Source: Shinisaurus crocodilurus
Lineage: Eukaryota > Chordata > Lepidosauria > Squamata > Shinisauridae
Reading direction: 5' to 3'
NCBI GenBank assembly: GCA_021292165.1
Contig: JAHFWL010000060.1
Coordinates: forward strand, 1 to 64,000
Length of the DNA stretch: 64,000 nt
Shown: piece by piece, positions 44,068 to 54,949 of the stretch
Numbering within the stretch: the first letter of the stretch is position 1
Layout: each line of letters begins with the position of its first letter
Program-made: the position numbers and the translations under genes
The notes under the pieces: model-generated
Told to the model about the DNA's origin: nothing
The model's input: only the letters and a program-made list of their open reading frames with translations
Databases searched by the model: none

Positions 44068-44205
44068 CAGTCTTCCCTGATGTGTTGCCCTCCATATGTT
44101 TTGGACTACAACTCCCATAATCTCTGACCATTGGCTGTGCTTGCTGTGGCTAATGTGAGTTGTAGTCCAAAACATCTGGGGCGGGGACCATGTTTGGGAA
44201 GACTG
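44068..44205. mobile_element. hAT MITE, 138 bp, near-exact 8-bp TSD
   Basis: CAGTCTTCCC at the left and TTTGGGAAGACTG at the right, flanked by CTCTAGTG (44060-44067) and CTCTAATG (44206-44213), 7 of 8 identical. The arms GTTTTGGACTACAACTCCCA and GAGTTGTAGTCCAAAACATC fold back. Confidence 0.88.
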
Positions 44206-44644
44206 CTCTAATGCTTGGATTATTATGTAACCCTCTATACTATTACTATTGGTTATGACTGACTGCACAATTATAGTGGGCTATCCATATTCAATAATAC
44301 ATAACAACAACAATAATTTGCACAGCAATAAAGTGTGCTACCTTCTATCACCACAGCACATATTATTTCTGCATTGCACAGTATTGTTGTGGCAGTGTAG
44401 ACCCCAAGAAGGATAGTCTGTATAAATATTTTAGTAATATATACTGCTGTTTATGCTTATCCACCACCAGCATCTAGCATTATTTATTAGCATCTAATCA
44501 GGAAAGTATTGCTCCAGACAGAAAATGGCACATAAGCGCCAAAAAAAAAAAAAAAAAAACCCCACCAAAAAAACAACAACCCACCTTCTGTCTCAAAAAA
44601 TCAGTAAAAGATAATGTGGCACAAAGTTAAGCACTTTCAAATCC

Positions 44645-44780
44645 AATGGGTTGGATCCAACCTTAGTCAGAATAGACACATTGAAATAATGGGACTTCAT
44701 CATTTCTTAAGCAGATGAGTAACTTAAGTCCCATTGATTTCAAAAGATCTATTCTAAGTTTTCTAAGTCTGAATCCAACC
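44645..44780. repeat. 'GGTTGGATCCAG' fold-back element
   Basis: TGGGTTGGATCCAACCTTAG, CATTGAAATAATGGGACTTC, then GTCCCATTGATTTCAAAAGA and CTAAGTCTGAATCCAACCCA. The two 20-bp ends pair almost perfectly. Confidence 0.78.
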
Positions 44781-46390
44781 CACTTCTTCGGATGGGAGGT
44801 TTAAGCATGTGACTTTCAATTTAAATATAACAGGGGTTTAAGAGTACCTACTCTTGATTGGATCATGTCCATATTTTTAAAACAGCCATTTAGTAAAATC
44901 TATTAAGCCTCATATTGTCTCAAGACTCAATTGAGGATCTGAATTGCAGATGATGGCCATAATATATATGTTGTCTGCTGCCCCCCTCCCCAGTATCTAA
45001 ATGCAACTTAACTCCTGGTTGGAATTATTCCACAATGATTTTCAGATCTATGTGAATCTGTTCTATATATTGGCTGGAAAAACATTGTGACTGTAACAGA
45101 CAAAAAATTCATCTGAAATGACATGTCAGTGACCTTACATTACAAAAACATGCAATTTCCTGCAATTTTATGGTAGGATCCTGGTGGTTTCCCCTGAAAT
45201 AAATATCTAATGACCAAGAATTCCTCAAAATACAGGCTGTCCGAAGAATGTTGCTTTCACTTTGTGATGTGCTTTATAACACTTTACATTGTTTTAATTT
45301 AGCACATTGCAAAATGGTATGCCATTGGTTATTTAAAACAATTATTTACAGTCATTTTATTTATGTAACTCTCCAAGACCTCAACTCAGTACTGAGATCT
45401 GGCATTTCCCCCTCAGATATGAGTAACATGCAACAGCGAATAACCATAACAATTTCAGACATATTCACTAGTATGTTTGGTCCTAGAAAGTACCACGATG
45501 CACTATTAATTTGTGAGTGCATTCATTACTACAGCCTGTGCATCCAGCCCTGTTGAAACTCCAGTGGCTCATAAGGTGGGCAATTTGCTCAGTATTAATG
45601 TTTGCATAAACATTGGAGATTACCAATGACTTATTAATATACAGGTGTGTGTGTGTGTGTGTGTGTGGGACAGAGAGAGAGAGAGAGAGGGAAATCTAAG
45701 TAGGACCCTAATGCCCTGTAAATAAGGAAACGGCAAATCAAGGACCTAGTGCTGAATAATTTCCTAACGCTTCCTCCGGACACAAAATACATTTAAGTGG
45801 GACTAAGTCCCACGGAAATCAATAGGAATTAATATCAAATAAATTGTTTACAAACGGTGTAAAGGTTACTCAGCCAGTTTGAAACCGCAACAAAGACAAC
45901 TTAATCGGGATTAATTTATAATCTCAATATCTCCATGATGATGATGATCATGATGACGATGATGATTCCGAAGGGAAGAGGGTGGGATTAGAAAGATAGA
46001 AACTACTCATCTGATATACTGTATTACCCAATCATAAACACACACATAAGTCCCATTGGTTATAGTGGACTTGGAAGCAAATGAGAGGAATTCTTGCCAA
46101 GCAGATCAATTAGGTTGATCAATTGGATAGATCAGTTAGGTACCAGTTTCCCCCTGTTCGTATTGGACAAGTCACACATGATTAATCCGGTCCAATTGGA
46201 TTTATTTTACTCTCACCCCACGCACCCCACGCAGGTGATTTCAGTGGGATGTTATGTGCAAAGCAAACCTATAATGTAGGACGGGGTTATACTATCACTG
46301 AGAACAGAGGTTGCCTCAACATCGCTATGACATTGGGGTCGAAATAAGCGTTATGGCGGCAGACCCGTGTCTCAAGAGAATGGGCAATGT

Positions 46391-46566
46391 ATACAGGCCT
46401 GTGGCTTATGCTGGCTCAGCTTGTCTGAGTGTGGAAAGCTAAGCAGGGTCAAGCCTGGTTATTACTTGGATGGGAGACCCCTCCTCTAGTTTCCTGCGTT
46501 GAGCAGGGGGTTGGACTCGATAGCCTTGTAGGCTCCTTCCAACTCTATGATCTATGAATCTATGTG
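46391..46566 (+). mobile_element. 5S rRNA-derived SINE with CR1-like tail
   Basis: 46435-46480 reads AAAGCTAAGCAGGGTCAAGC then CTGGTTATTACTTGGATGGG then AGACC, which matches the internal control region of vertebrate 5S rRNA (box A, intermediate element, box C) with very few changes. 46490-46566 reads TGAGCAGGGGGTTGGACTCG ... TTCCAACTCTATGATCTATG, the same 3' end as the CR1-like LINE at 54950-55083. The first 45 bp only loosely resemble 5S. It lies 280 bp before HOXB13 exon 2. Confidence 0.88.
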
Positions 46567-46845
46567 AGAATAAATCAGGCAAGAAGAAGGAGAGAGAGAG
46601 AGAGAGAGAGAGTTATTAATACGAATTTGTAGAGTCTTCACTCAGGAGCTTGGGGGTTAAGTAGAAAGTGATCTCACATTAGTCAATTTCACTCTGGCGC
46701 TGGGGAGCCACCGGACAAAAGACTGGGCCGCGGTTGTCAATTTCACTCCCCCAGGGCTGCAGTTTTCCCAGCCGGCAGGCCTGCACCTTCCTAACTCGTG
46801 GCTAGTTTAATTGGCTCTGTCCTCTTTCTTTCTCTCGCCGGTCAG

Positions 46846-47123
46846 AAGCTGTAGGCCAACACGCTCCAGAGGGCTGTTCCTTCCGCCGCGGCCGTAAGAA
46901 GAGGATCCCTTACAGCAAAGGGCAGCTGAAAGAGCTGGAGAAAGAATACTCCAACAGCAAGTTCGTCACCAAGGATAAGAGAAGGAAGATTTCCGCCGCC
47001 ACCAACCTCACTGAAAGACAAATCACCATTTGGTTCCAGAACCGGAGAGTGAAAGAAAAGAAGGTAGTGGCCAAGGTTAAAACCACCACCACTAACAGCA
47101 GCAGCGGCAGCGGCACCCCATGA
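46846..47123 (+). CDS. HOXB13: HOXB13 exon 2, homeodomain and stop
   Basis: Exon 2 completes codon 231 and codes to residue 322, with TGA at 47121-47123. After [15 protein letters not shown] comes a full 60-residue homeodomain (residues 246-305) starting [13 protein letters not shown]. Helix 3 reads [16 protein letters not shown], with the DNA-contacting Asn at position 51. The choice of Ile in [18 protein letters not shown] and ERQITIW plus the VVAKVK and GTP ending identifies paralog B13 rather than A13, C13 or D13. The C-terminal tail [13 protein letters not shown] is longer than the human NSATP. An alternative acceptor at 46854 (TGTAG) would drop three residues in frame. The one at 46845 keeps the family length between FA and GQH. 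Confidence 0.97.
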
Positions 47124-47830
47124 GACAAAGACACTCAGAAGAGTGGGGAGGGAAAGAGGAAGGAAGGAAGGAAGGAAGGAAGGAAAGAAGGAAGCAAGCC
47201 CAGGTGGAAAGGCCTTGCGTGGACAGGAGATGAACAGGGGAAAGGGGGCGCGCGGGGAGGAGAAACTAAACCAGGATAACACACGTGGAGTCTTCCATGG
47301 CTTCCCCTGCCCCCCATTTCCAGCCTGCGATGGTCTCCCCATTTCATCTCGGTGGAAGAATTTCACTGACGAATTTCGCTGGCGGTGTCGGCGCTCCCTG
47401 CCTAATGTCTCTTAATTTTTCTTTTACTTCTTCAAAAAATATTGTTATTTCCTTGAATAAGTTAAAACCTATTTGCAAAACAGCCGGTGATTTAAGAGCG
47501 ATGCAATGTTATTGTTATTGTTGCTACTATTGTTTTATTATGTGTGCGCGCGTGTGTGTTTGTGTGTGTGTGAGAGAGAAAACCGTGTGCAATTTAAAAT
47601 TTATTTTGATGGTTTGTTGTTGTTGTCGCCTTGGCGCCATTGCTATGCGAATTATATTATCTTTCTTTGTACGAAGTTCAGTGATTAAGAGCTGCTTTAG
47701 GGGAAGGTGTGGGGGAGAAAACAAAATGCAGCCCAGAGGACTAGAACTGCCTAAAGGAGAACCGAACTTTAAATAAATGCTCAACAACCACGATTTTTTG
47801 GTTTGGTTTCGGTTCCTTTGAATAAAATGT
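47124..47830 (+). terminator. HOXB13: HOXB13 3' UTR with two candidate poly(A) signals
   Basis: After the stop come a (GAAG)n run (47153-47190), TTG-rich sequence and a (GT)n run. AATAAA occurs at 47772-47777 (TTTAAATAAATGC) and 47821-47826 (GAATAAAATG). Either would give a 3' UTR of about 0.65-0.7 kb. Further signals could exist downstream, and the choice is not decidable here. Confidence 0.55.
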
Positions 47831-48217
47831 TCTACAGAAGTGAAGGATAAGTGCCCCCTTTTTTATCTGTATGAAATGTTAACAGGTATTTTTACCACGA
47901 AGAAAACCTATAATTTATATATATGTATATATACACACACACACAACATAATCTATGTTTTAGGGTACTTGTACATATGAGAGGTAATAATCTATATTAA
48001 AATATCAGCATTATAATGTAATGTATATTTTAGGATGGCATGCATGTATATGAGGGCTGACCACCGTCTGAAGGGGTTTTTTTTTTTTTTTTGGTTGTTT
48101 GATCATACGGCAATCGATTAAATTCATTGATTGCATTTAAATAAATTTGCATACTACCAAAATCTTATTATAAGTGCCTTTGAAGACATTGAAAGATGTG
48201 TGAGGGAATTCACAATA

Positions 48218-48300
48218 TTTCATTTCATTTCTATACCGCCCAATAGCCGAAGCTCTCCGGGCGGTTTACAAAGATTAAAATCTTTTTTAAAAATACATTA
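48218..48300 (-). mobile_element. CR1/L2-like LINE 3' tail, antisense
   Basis: ATTTCATTTCTATACCGCCC, AATAGCCGAAGCTCTCCGGG, CGGTTTACAAAGATTAAAAT. Confidence 0.78.
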
Positions 48301-48534
48301 TAAAACCCAGATACATACAAACATACAACACGCGATACGATATAGTAAACAAGAGTTACTACGCATAGTTTGAAGGGTGTGTGTGTGTGTCCATCTTTAA
48401 GGTTTTATTTTTCATTGCCTGTCATATTAACACACGAGAGGAAGTCTGCCCTTCAAATTCAGCCCCACTGATTAAAATCTGCTCTTTACATTAAAACTTA
48501 GAGTCCTAATTCGTTTGTCTGTATATAATCTATG

Positions 48535-49300
48535 GAAAGGCTGCAACCATGTGTACACTTAACAGGGAGTAAGTCCCTTTGAAATCAGTGCGTCTTGCTA
48601 CGAAGTAAGTACGGATGGGGTCACGGTGTAAATTATATTGGATGCTACCTGCTGTTGAATTAACATTCTGCTCCGATCTACACAAACTTGGGAGCAGCCA
48701 GGCTCCTCTGAAATCCATGTGACTCCCTCCTAGGTAAATTTACTTAGAATGTAGATATGTAAGGGGCTTCTTTGGGGTGGAGGAAGAAAACATGTTGGAA
48801 GGGAGTAGGGACTCACTCGGTAAGGGATGGTGCTATTACCACCACAGCCAATAAATACTAAAAACTATGTTACAGTTAGGACTAGGACTCAGCTACTAGT
48901 AGTCCTAAGCACAAATTAGTTCTCCAGCCGCTAACGAGAGAGGTTTTAGTTAGAATTTCTACTATTTGAATACGATTTGGGGGAGATACCTAAAGAAAAG
49001 GGGGGGAGTTTTACAAATTGGAAGGAATAATCAGCCATGTCGTACACTTAGGTAACGCATATTCGAATGTATCAGTTCGAAGTAAATTTCACTGAAATCA
49101 ATGGGTCTTATTTCCAAGCAAATCTTTGGGGGCTAGGGGTTGAAGTTTCCCTAATCAAAGGGAAGTCTTTGTCAAAGCCAATTTTTCAAAATTAGAAATG
49201 TATCCGGTAAGTCTAAGGTTGCCATTGTGATTCTAGGGAACGGTAGTTAGAAGTGAGCCCCGTTGATTTCAATGGAACTTGCTTCACCCAAAATTTGTTT
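48535..49300. repeat. Several degenerate 'AATCCTATGCA' fold-back copies
   Basis: Copies near 48535-48620 (AGGGAGTAAGTCCCTTTGAA), 48690-48750 (CTCCTAGGTAAATTTACTTA), 49060-49130 (AAGTAAATTTCACTGAAATC) and 49240-49300 (GTTGATTTCAATGGAACTTG). Between them I see nothing else. Confidence 0.55.
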
Positions 49301-49304
49301 AGGA

Positions 49305-50220
49305 CAGGGGTGTGTATATGTTAGTAGTGCTATAACTGTCGATTTTTTTGGTACTTATATAATAATGTACATAATTTCTCTTGACTGTCATAGAGATTGA
49401 ATTGCAGTGCTCTTTATTGGACACCACAGGACCGAACATTAAATGAACATAATAAATCATAGAAATACAATAAATGAATGCAATAAATGAATGCAAAAAA
49501 TAACTCAGTGAGAGAGAAAAAAAATCCTTTAAACTGGCAAACTCACCGGATTTCTTCCTTCTTTCCTTTCTTTTGGGATTGTGCTTGCAATTTCTAAGAA
49601 ACAGCAGGGAAATTGCCCGATGGGTTAACAAAAAAAATAAAAATGCAGCGTAGAAGCTCCTGAGGGTGTGGGTTGCTTGCGTTTTTGTTTTGCTGAAAAT
49701 CTCTACGTTCTACAACAAGTATTGGTGACATTCCGAGTAAGTAATCCAGCTCCTCTCCCTCGGTACCTCAACAGAGTCGAACTGGATTGTAAGCTTTAAA
49801 CAAAGTTTCTTAGATTTATTTTACACCCCCCCCCCAATATTTCTCTGTTCCTTGCCTTCTATACCCCACAATCAATATACTTCTTGTGTTGATGTCAGAT
49901 CCTTTTGGTGTTGTATCTCAGAAGGGCCAGATGTGTAAATACATAATGCCTAAGGAGAAATTCATTAACAATGCACTCACATCAATGGCTAGGCCAAGTT
50001 CAAGGATGATTCTGTCTGTCTTCCTCTGTGATCTACTCTCTTAGACCACTGTAAGGAAGGCATAAGAATTGTTGATATGCATTTTTAAAAAGAGAGGTGA
50101 TGGTTTCTTTTCTTTTCCTTTTTGTAAAAGTACTTTGCCTGAAGGGTAAATTCGATTTTAGAGCCAATATCATGTTGCCTCTACTTTTGGCATGTGATTG
50201 ATTATTATGGCTTGCGGAGG
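49305..50220. other. No gene or clear repeat seen
   Basis: AT-rich intergenic sequence 3' of HOXB13. A 110-codon minus frame (49299-49631) has no motif. Confidence 0.5.
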
Positions 50221-50479
50221 GGGAGCTAGGGGTGAGAGACGACCGTAGTGAAGTCTGCTCCCGTTCCCGTCTCCTCCCTTTTCACTAAAATATCGTAGGC
50301 TTTATTCACGGTTGCATTGGACAGACGTTCTGCTTTGCTCTCTACAGGAAAGGCACCCGGATGTGCCAGCAACCTCTCGCACCACACACACCCCGCCACG
50401 CCTCCCCCCTTGATCGTTAGTGTTGAAACTGACAAAGGAAAAGGGGGTGCACCGCGAGGGGGAGGGGTCCTTCGGAGCT

Positions 50480-50745
50480 GAACCAACTGCTCGGGTCACC
50501 GGCCTTTGCGGCCTCCAGTAGCAAGGGAGGGAGGAGCGGTTTTCCAGCCAGAGAAAAGCAGGCCTTAACTTTGACCCCAGAGGCCGGGTTACTTAGGCTG
50601 TGTTGACCTTGACCCATCCCCTCCCCCGGAAAAGGAGGTTCTTAAGATCAAAATGAATTTATTAGGAGAGTTCTTTGAAAGCGGGTGGGGAATGACGATT
50701 CGGCGCTTGCTTGCAAAGTTAGGTTACGAGCTCCACCTTCCGGTT
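50480..50745. promoter_or_regulatory. Candidate regulatory block with nuclear-receptor half sites
   Basis: A GC-richer, repeat-free stretch 3.4 kb 3' of HOXB13. It contains AACTTTGACCCCAGA (50567) and GTTGACCTTGACCCATC (50602). The latter read on the minus strand is GGGTCAAGGTCAAC, an extended TCAAGGTCA half site (ERR/SF-1 type) directly followed by another GGTCA-like half site. AGCTCCACCTTCC and a GATTCGGCGC stretch follow. Function is inferred from motifs only. Confidence 0.35.
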
Positions 50746-50947
50746 GTGCGTGTCAATGCACCCAGTAGCGTGCTTTGCTTTGCTTTGCTTTGCTTCTCTC
50801 TCTCTCTCTGGCCGTTTGCTTTGCTCCTTCCTTTCACTCCGTCTAGGCACGTGTTCCTGCGCAATTGTGCTTACGTGTGTGTGTGTGCGTGCGTGCGTGC
50901 GTGCTCGTATACGATCTGATCTTCTTTCTTCCATCATGTGCTAGACG

Positions 50948-51080
50948 CAGTGTTCTCCAACCTTGGGTCCCCAGATGTTTTTGGCCTACAACTCCCAGCA
51001 TGCCCCAGCACGTAGCTGGCTGGGGCATGCTGGGAGTTGTAGGCCAAAAACATCAGGGGACCCAAGGTTGGAGAACACTG
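50948..51080. mobile_element. hAT-type MITE, almost perfect 62-bp hairpin
   Basis: Left arm 50948-51009 (CAGTGTTCTCCAACCTTGGG ... CATGCCCCAGC) and right arm 51019-51080 (GCTGGGGCATGCTGGGAGTT ... GGAGAACACTG) differ at one position. The loop is 9 bp (ACGTAGCTG). TGCTAGAC before (with one extra base) and TGCTAGAG after look like a worn 8-bp TSD. It is the youngest-looking copy of this family here. Confidence 0.9.
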
Positions 51081-51737
51081 TGCTAGAGTAAGAGAAAGGG
51101 GAGGGGGAAGACACGAGATAAAACAAGAATATGGTACGTTTATGAAAAAACACACAAACGGGAAACAGATTGAATTGTGTGACTTACGACACAAAGCATA
51201 CCTCCCCACACCTATGTATTGGTTATGCATTACGCAGAGGAAGGAACAGGGGGCTCGGTTTCAGAGCCTGGACTTGTCAAGACCTAGACACATGAAGAGA
51301 ACGAAGAGAACGCCTAGGAACACTGCTATCCGTTCATCGCTGAATAGCCACATCTGAGTCCCTAACTCCAAATCGGGGGTTATTATGTTTATATAACGTT
51401 TCTCCCACTCCCACCACCCAGGCGTTCACATACCCTGTCTCTGTAATCCTTACAGCACCCTCTTTAGGCAGTCCAGTTTCTCCCCATGGTACAGATGCCA
51501 AGACTGAGGCTGCTAGATGATGACCAGGATAAGGTCACACAGTGAACTCAAAGGCAAGTAGAGATCTAATCTGTACCACAAACTCCTGACTACCTTGCTG
51601 CTATGTCACTCCTCACATACCAATACTGCTGCTACTTTTGCATTTCAATTATTCTCTGCTGCTATTTCTTTATTGCTATATGATTTGGGAATCTAGTTCC
51701 CCTCCTTCGAGATATTTATCAATCCATCTGTCTGTCT

Positions 51738-51873
51738 CAGCCTTCTCCAGCCTGGTGCCCTCCAGATGTGTTGGGGTACACCCCATCAATGATCAAGGCA
51801 TGGCTGTGCTGGCTGGGGATGATAGGGACTGTAGTCCAACACATATGCGGGGGCACCTGGTTGGGGAAAACTG
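51738..51873. mobile_element. hAT MITE, 136 bp, exact 8-bp TSD
   Basis: GTCTGTCT at 51730-51737 and 51874-51881 is an exact TSD. The element starts CAGCCTTCTCCAGCCTGGTG and ends CACCTGGTTGGGGAAAACTG. The length equals the copy at 26167-26302. Part of the left TSD lies in a CTGT run, so one repeat could be coincidental, but the borders agree with the other copies. Confidence 0.88.
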
Positions 51874-51884
51874 GTCTGTCTGAA

Positions 51885-52767
51885 TGTTTAGGATTTTTAG
51901 AGTGGAGACGTTAGCCCCCCCTCCCCAATATTTTGAATCTTAGACCTAATTTTGAAGATTGATATTCAGTCAAATGGAACCCCACCCCTTTCCCTATCTC
52001 TCTCTGTGTGTTTTTAAATCCAGTTTGGGAGGATGGAGTAATCCCAATTAATTAACAAAAAATTATTGGGTTTTCATATTCAGGGGAACTGAACTCCATT
52101 TCCCTGCAAATCAGGGTGAAAAGTCACTAGGAAAATGTATTCAAGTATGGGTGCTGAACGACCAGTCTTTAGAAAACCAAAATCTGGAATTGTAGCCTCT
52201 GAAGCTAACAACTTCCTCTCATGTGAAGCCTAGTTAAAATCAGGAAGTTACAGGAACAATAATGTTCTAAATTGTGTGTGTGTGTGTGTGTGTCTACTCC
52301 CTTGAAAATCCAAAATTCTGGGTTTTGTACTAGTAAGCATCTATGCACAGACTTGCACTTGTGGCAAGTTTTCTCATCCTAGCTCATGTGAAGAATGAAT
52401 GCACCCTAGGTATATAATCTAGTCATATGAAATTAAGGAGCAGCTATTTTAAATGCTAGGCAATACATCTTCTCTGTGTGAAATGCGGTATTGATCTCCA
52501 GTTGGGTGATGCTCACATTGGTAACAAAACAGAACCCTCAAATCCTCCCCCACCTAACAGCCTTCTAAAAACCCTGCTCTCTAGTGTCCATTACTCTCCA
52601 CTGTCTATTGCTGTTAAAATACTCTCTACTGTCTGTTGTTCTCTCAACCCTATGACATGACATGAGTTTATATTTTATAAAGATCCCCCCCTTTGACTTC
52701 TCTAGGAAGCTTCATCCATCTTGAAGAAAATATAACTGAAGGCTTTGCCTTTTGTATGAATTATTTA

Positions 52768-52800
<33 letters not shown>

Positions 52801-53280
52801 AATAATAATGGCCCTCTCTCAGTAGAGATGTAAGATGCAGGAGGGGTTTCCTTGGAGGGGACCAAATGTATTATCTAGATCTATTGCTGTTTTGTAATGG
52901 CTGTGATAAGAAACACGATCAGTAAAATGGCTGGGATAAGAACCACAAGGAAAAAATTTGGAGGAATGTCGCAGTGTGAGCGTGTACTCATGCCTGTGCG
53001 TGCATTTTCTAGTGTGTATTTTACAGCTCACCTGCATTACATTAAAGCGGGCCCACAACTCAGCTTTTTAAAATTCTACTGATTCCGTGTGCCTAGCTCG
53101 CTGTATTAAAATCAATGGAACTGAAAAGTGTTTCGCTTTGGCTGCAGTGTTTACTATGTTCAGAGATATTCTGCAGAGGAACAAAGAAATTTTCCTTCCC
53201 TGGCACAATCAGGAAGACATTCCTCTTCTACAAAGATTAAAGTTAAGCCTTTTTTAGCGCATTTCAATAGAAGTGAGTAA
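51885..53280. other. No gene seen; simple repeats
   Basis: A (GT)n run at 52267-52291 and a (ATG)n(ATA)n run at 52767-52808. Otherwise unrecognised AT-rich sequence. Confidence 0.5.
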
Positions 53281-53287
53281 CACTACA

Positions 53288-53600
53288 GTACAATCCTAGC
53301 CTTGATTAGGAGCCTATACTCCTTTATCTGGGGGCAAGCCCTACTGAACTCAATGGGACTGACTTTTGAGTAGACATGTATAAGATTGCACTGTCCCGTT
53401 TCAGTCAGCGTGGTCTTTCTTTTTTGCTTGCTTGCTTCTCCAAATAAAGCACACAAACACAGAACCGGGGACAGAACACTAAAAATTAATGCTAATGTAA
53501 TTAAGGCTGCAATCCTAAGCATACTTTCTAGGGAGTAAGTCTCACTGAATTTAATGGGTCCTTCTTCTGAAGTTCTGAGTAAGCACTCTTAGACATGCTG
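53288..53600. repeat. Two 'AATCCTATGCA' fold-back copies
   Basis: 53288-53390: ACAATCCTAGCCTTG, CTGAACTCAATGGGACTGAC, GAGTAGACATGTATAAGATT. 53505-53600: GCTGCAATCCTAAGCATACT, AGGGAGTAAGTCTCACTGAA, TTTAATGGGTCCTTCTTCTG. Confidence 0.72.
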
Positions 53601-54270
53601 AATTAAAATCCTTCCCTTTCCTTGGATCGTGTCCATTGTCTATCCACCATGTGCCAAGCACAGCAAATCTGTTGTGTATTTTGGAACAATGCGTAATAAC
53701 TGGGGAAATTGTGATAGTGTGCGTGCGCGCGCGTGCGTGTTTTAGCCAGATTTGTTTAATACCCAACGGATGCAGATGGGCACACAAAGTCTGTAAAGTT
53801 GTTATTTACAACGAGGATTAGTTATAAAGCAGCTGAGAGTAGCGTGAATAACCCATGAGCTTTCTGCAGATCAGTGGTGCTTATTACACTCTTTCCCGGC
53901 CTTCCTAGAAACAAAACGTTTCCTGGAGTCTTTCTCTCATCTCAGAATTATCCCTTGCTATTCTGTATTACGCAGGCCAGGAGGTCACAATTAACAACAC
54001 ACTACTCAAGAGCAATCCTATTGACCTTAATATAACCACTGTGGAGTACTTGAGATGGGCTAGACCCCCCTTCCTTTCCTCCTCCCTCTTCCAGACAACC
54101 ACATTTTCCACACAGCCTATTCCCATAAATTACACACCCTTTTACTATGGCCTTTTACCTTCCCAACTTGTGGAATACATGAATTTTTATGCATGTGTGT
54201 CCTTTCTTCCCTCCTTTTGCTACCCTTTCCTTTTCTCTGTTTGCATTCAGATTCAGTTGGGAATCTGAAT

Positions 54271-54310
54271 CGGGGCGGGGGCGGGGGCGGGGGCGGGGGC
54301 GGGGGCGGGA
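54271..54310. repeat. (GGGGGC)n hexanucleotide tract
   Basis: Six near-perfect units of GGGGGC give seven G-runs in 40 bp on the + strand. This is a strong G-quadruplex candidate and also a string of GC boxes. It sits in an otherwise ordinary stretch 7 kb 3' of HOXB13. Frames through it (poly-Pro on -) are artefacts. Confidence 0.93.
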
Positions 54311-54949
54311 AGGAAATCCCTCCCAAATGTTCCAAAAACTGGGAGGTGGGGGAGGGAAAGGTTTGGTTGAGAGCCATAAAGATCTTACCCGGCGGTTGCA
54401 GAAGCACGTCTGAAATTCTTGTTAAAAATCCGAGAAGGAAGCGAAACACGTCACAATCAAGAATTTTTCCAGGGTTTTTTTTTTTAAGCGGGGGCGGGGG
54501 GGGAGAGAAAGCCTGGATTCCCCACCCACCCCTAAAAATTTCCAGTTTATTTTCTCTCTGACTCGATGCCCCACGAATCTCTGTAGCGTCTGAAGGTTCT
54601 CCCCCACCTTCCAATGTAACCGCCACTGACTATTTCTCTTCCTTTTAACTCTTCCCCCGCCCCCGCTCAGCTTCCACATCTTTGACCCTGTAAACCAGGC
54701 TTTGCGGAGACCTCCCACGGCCTAGTAAACAAGGGAGGGGGGAACACGTTTTTGTTGTCAAGTTCAATGGCAAAACCGCCTTCCAGCCGTTTCCGGAGAG
54801 AGACAGCCATCTATCACTCCGTTCTTGGAAACAGACTGGGGGATGGGAAAGGGGTTTGGGGGAAAGAGGGTGCCCACATGGCTTTCATGGATCAGACATG
54901 AATCTCTTGTGTGTGTACGCACCCGGAGGAAATAATAATAACAATAATA

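Larger units (their letters stand above)
40349..46845 (+). other. HOXB13: HOXB13 intron 1, 6497 bp, repeat-loaded
   Basis: Phase-1 intron from GTAACG to TTTCTCTCGCCGGTCAG. It contains a LINE tail (40826), a 65-70 bp inverted repeat (40940/41238), (CA)n, (AT)n and (GT)n runs, a triple-nested MITE/SINE/LINE insertion (43511-43960), a hAT MITE (44068), fold-back copies and a 5S-derived SINE only 280 bp before exon 2. It is several times longer than the compact introns usual for mammalian Hox13 genes. Sequence from about 45200 to 45900 and 46600 to 46845 lacks recognised repeats and may be regulatory. Confidence 0.9.

Noticed and set aside
46440..46480. A 5S rRNA gene
   Set aside because: Only the internal promoter part matches and it is fused to a CR1 tail, with a second copy elsewhere. 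This is a SINE, not a functional 5S gene.
46910..47134. Minus-strand frames over HOXB13 exon 2
   Set aside because: They are shadows of the homeobox coding strand with no motif of their own.
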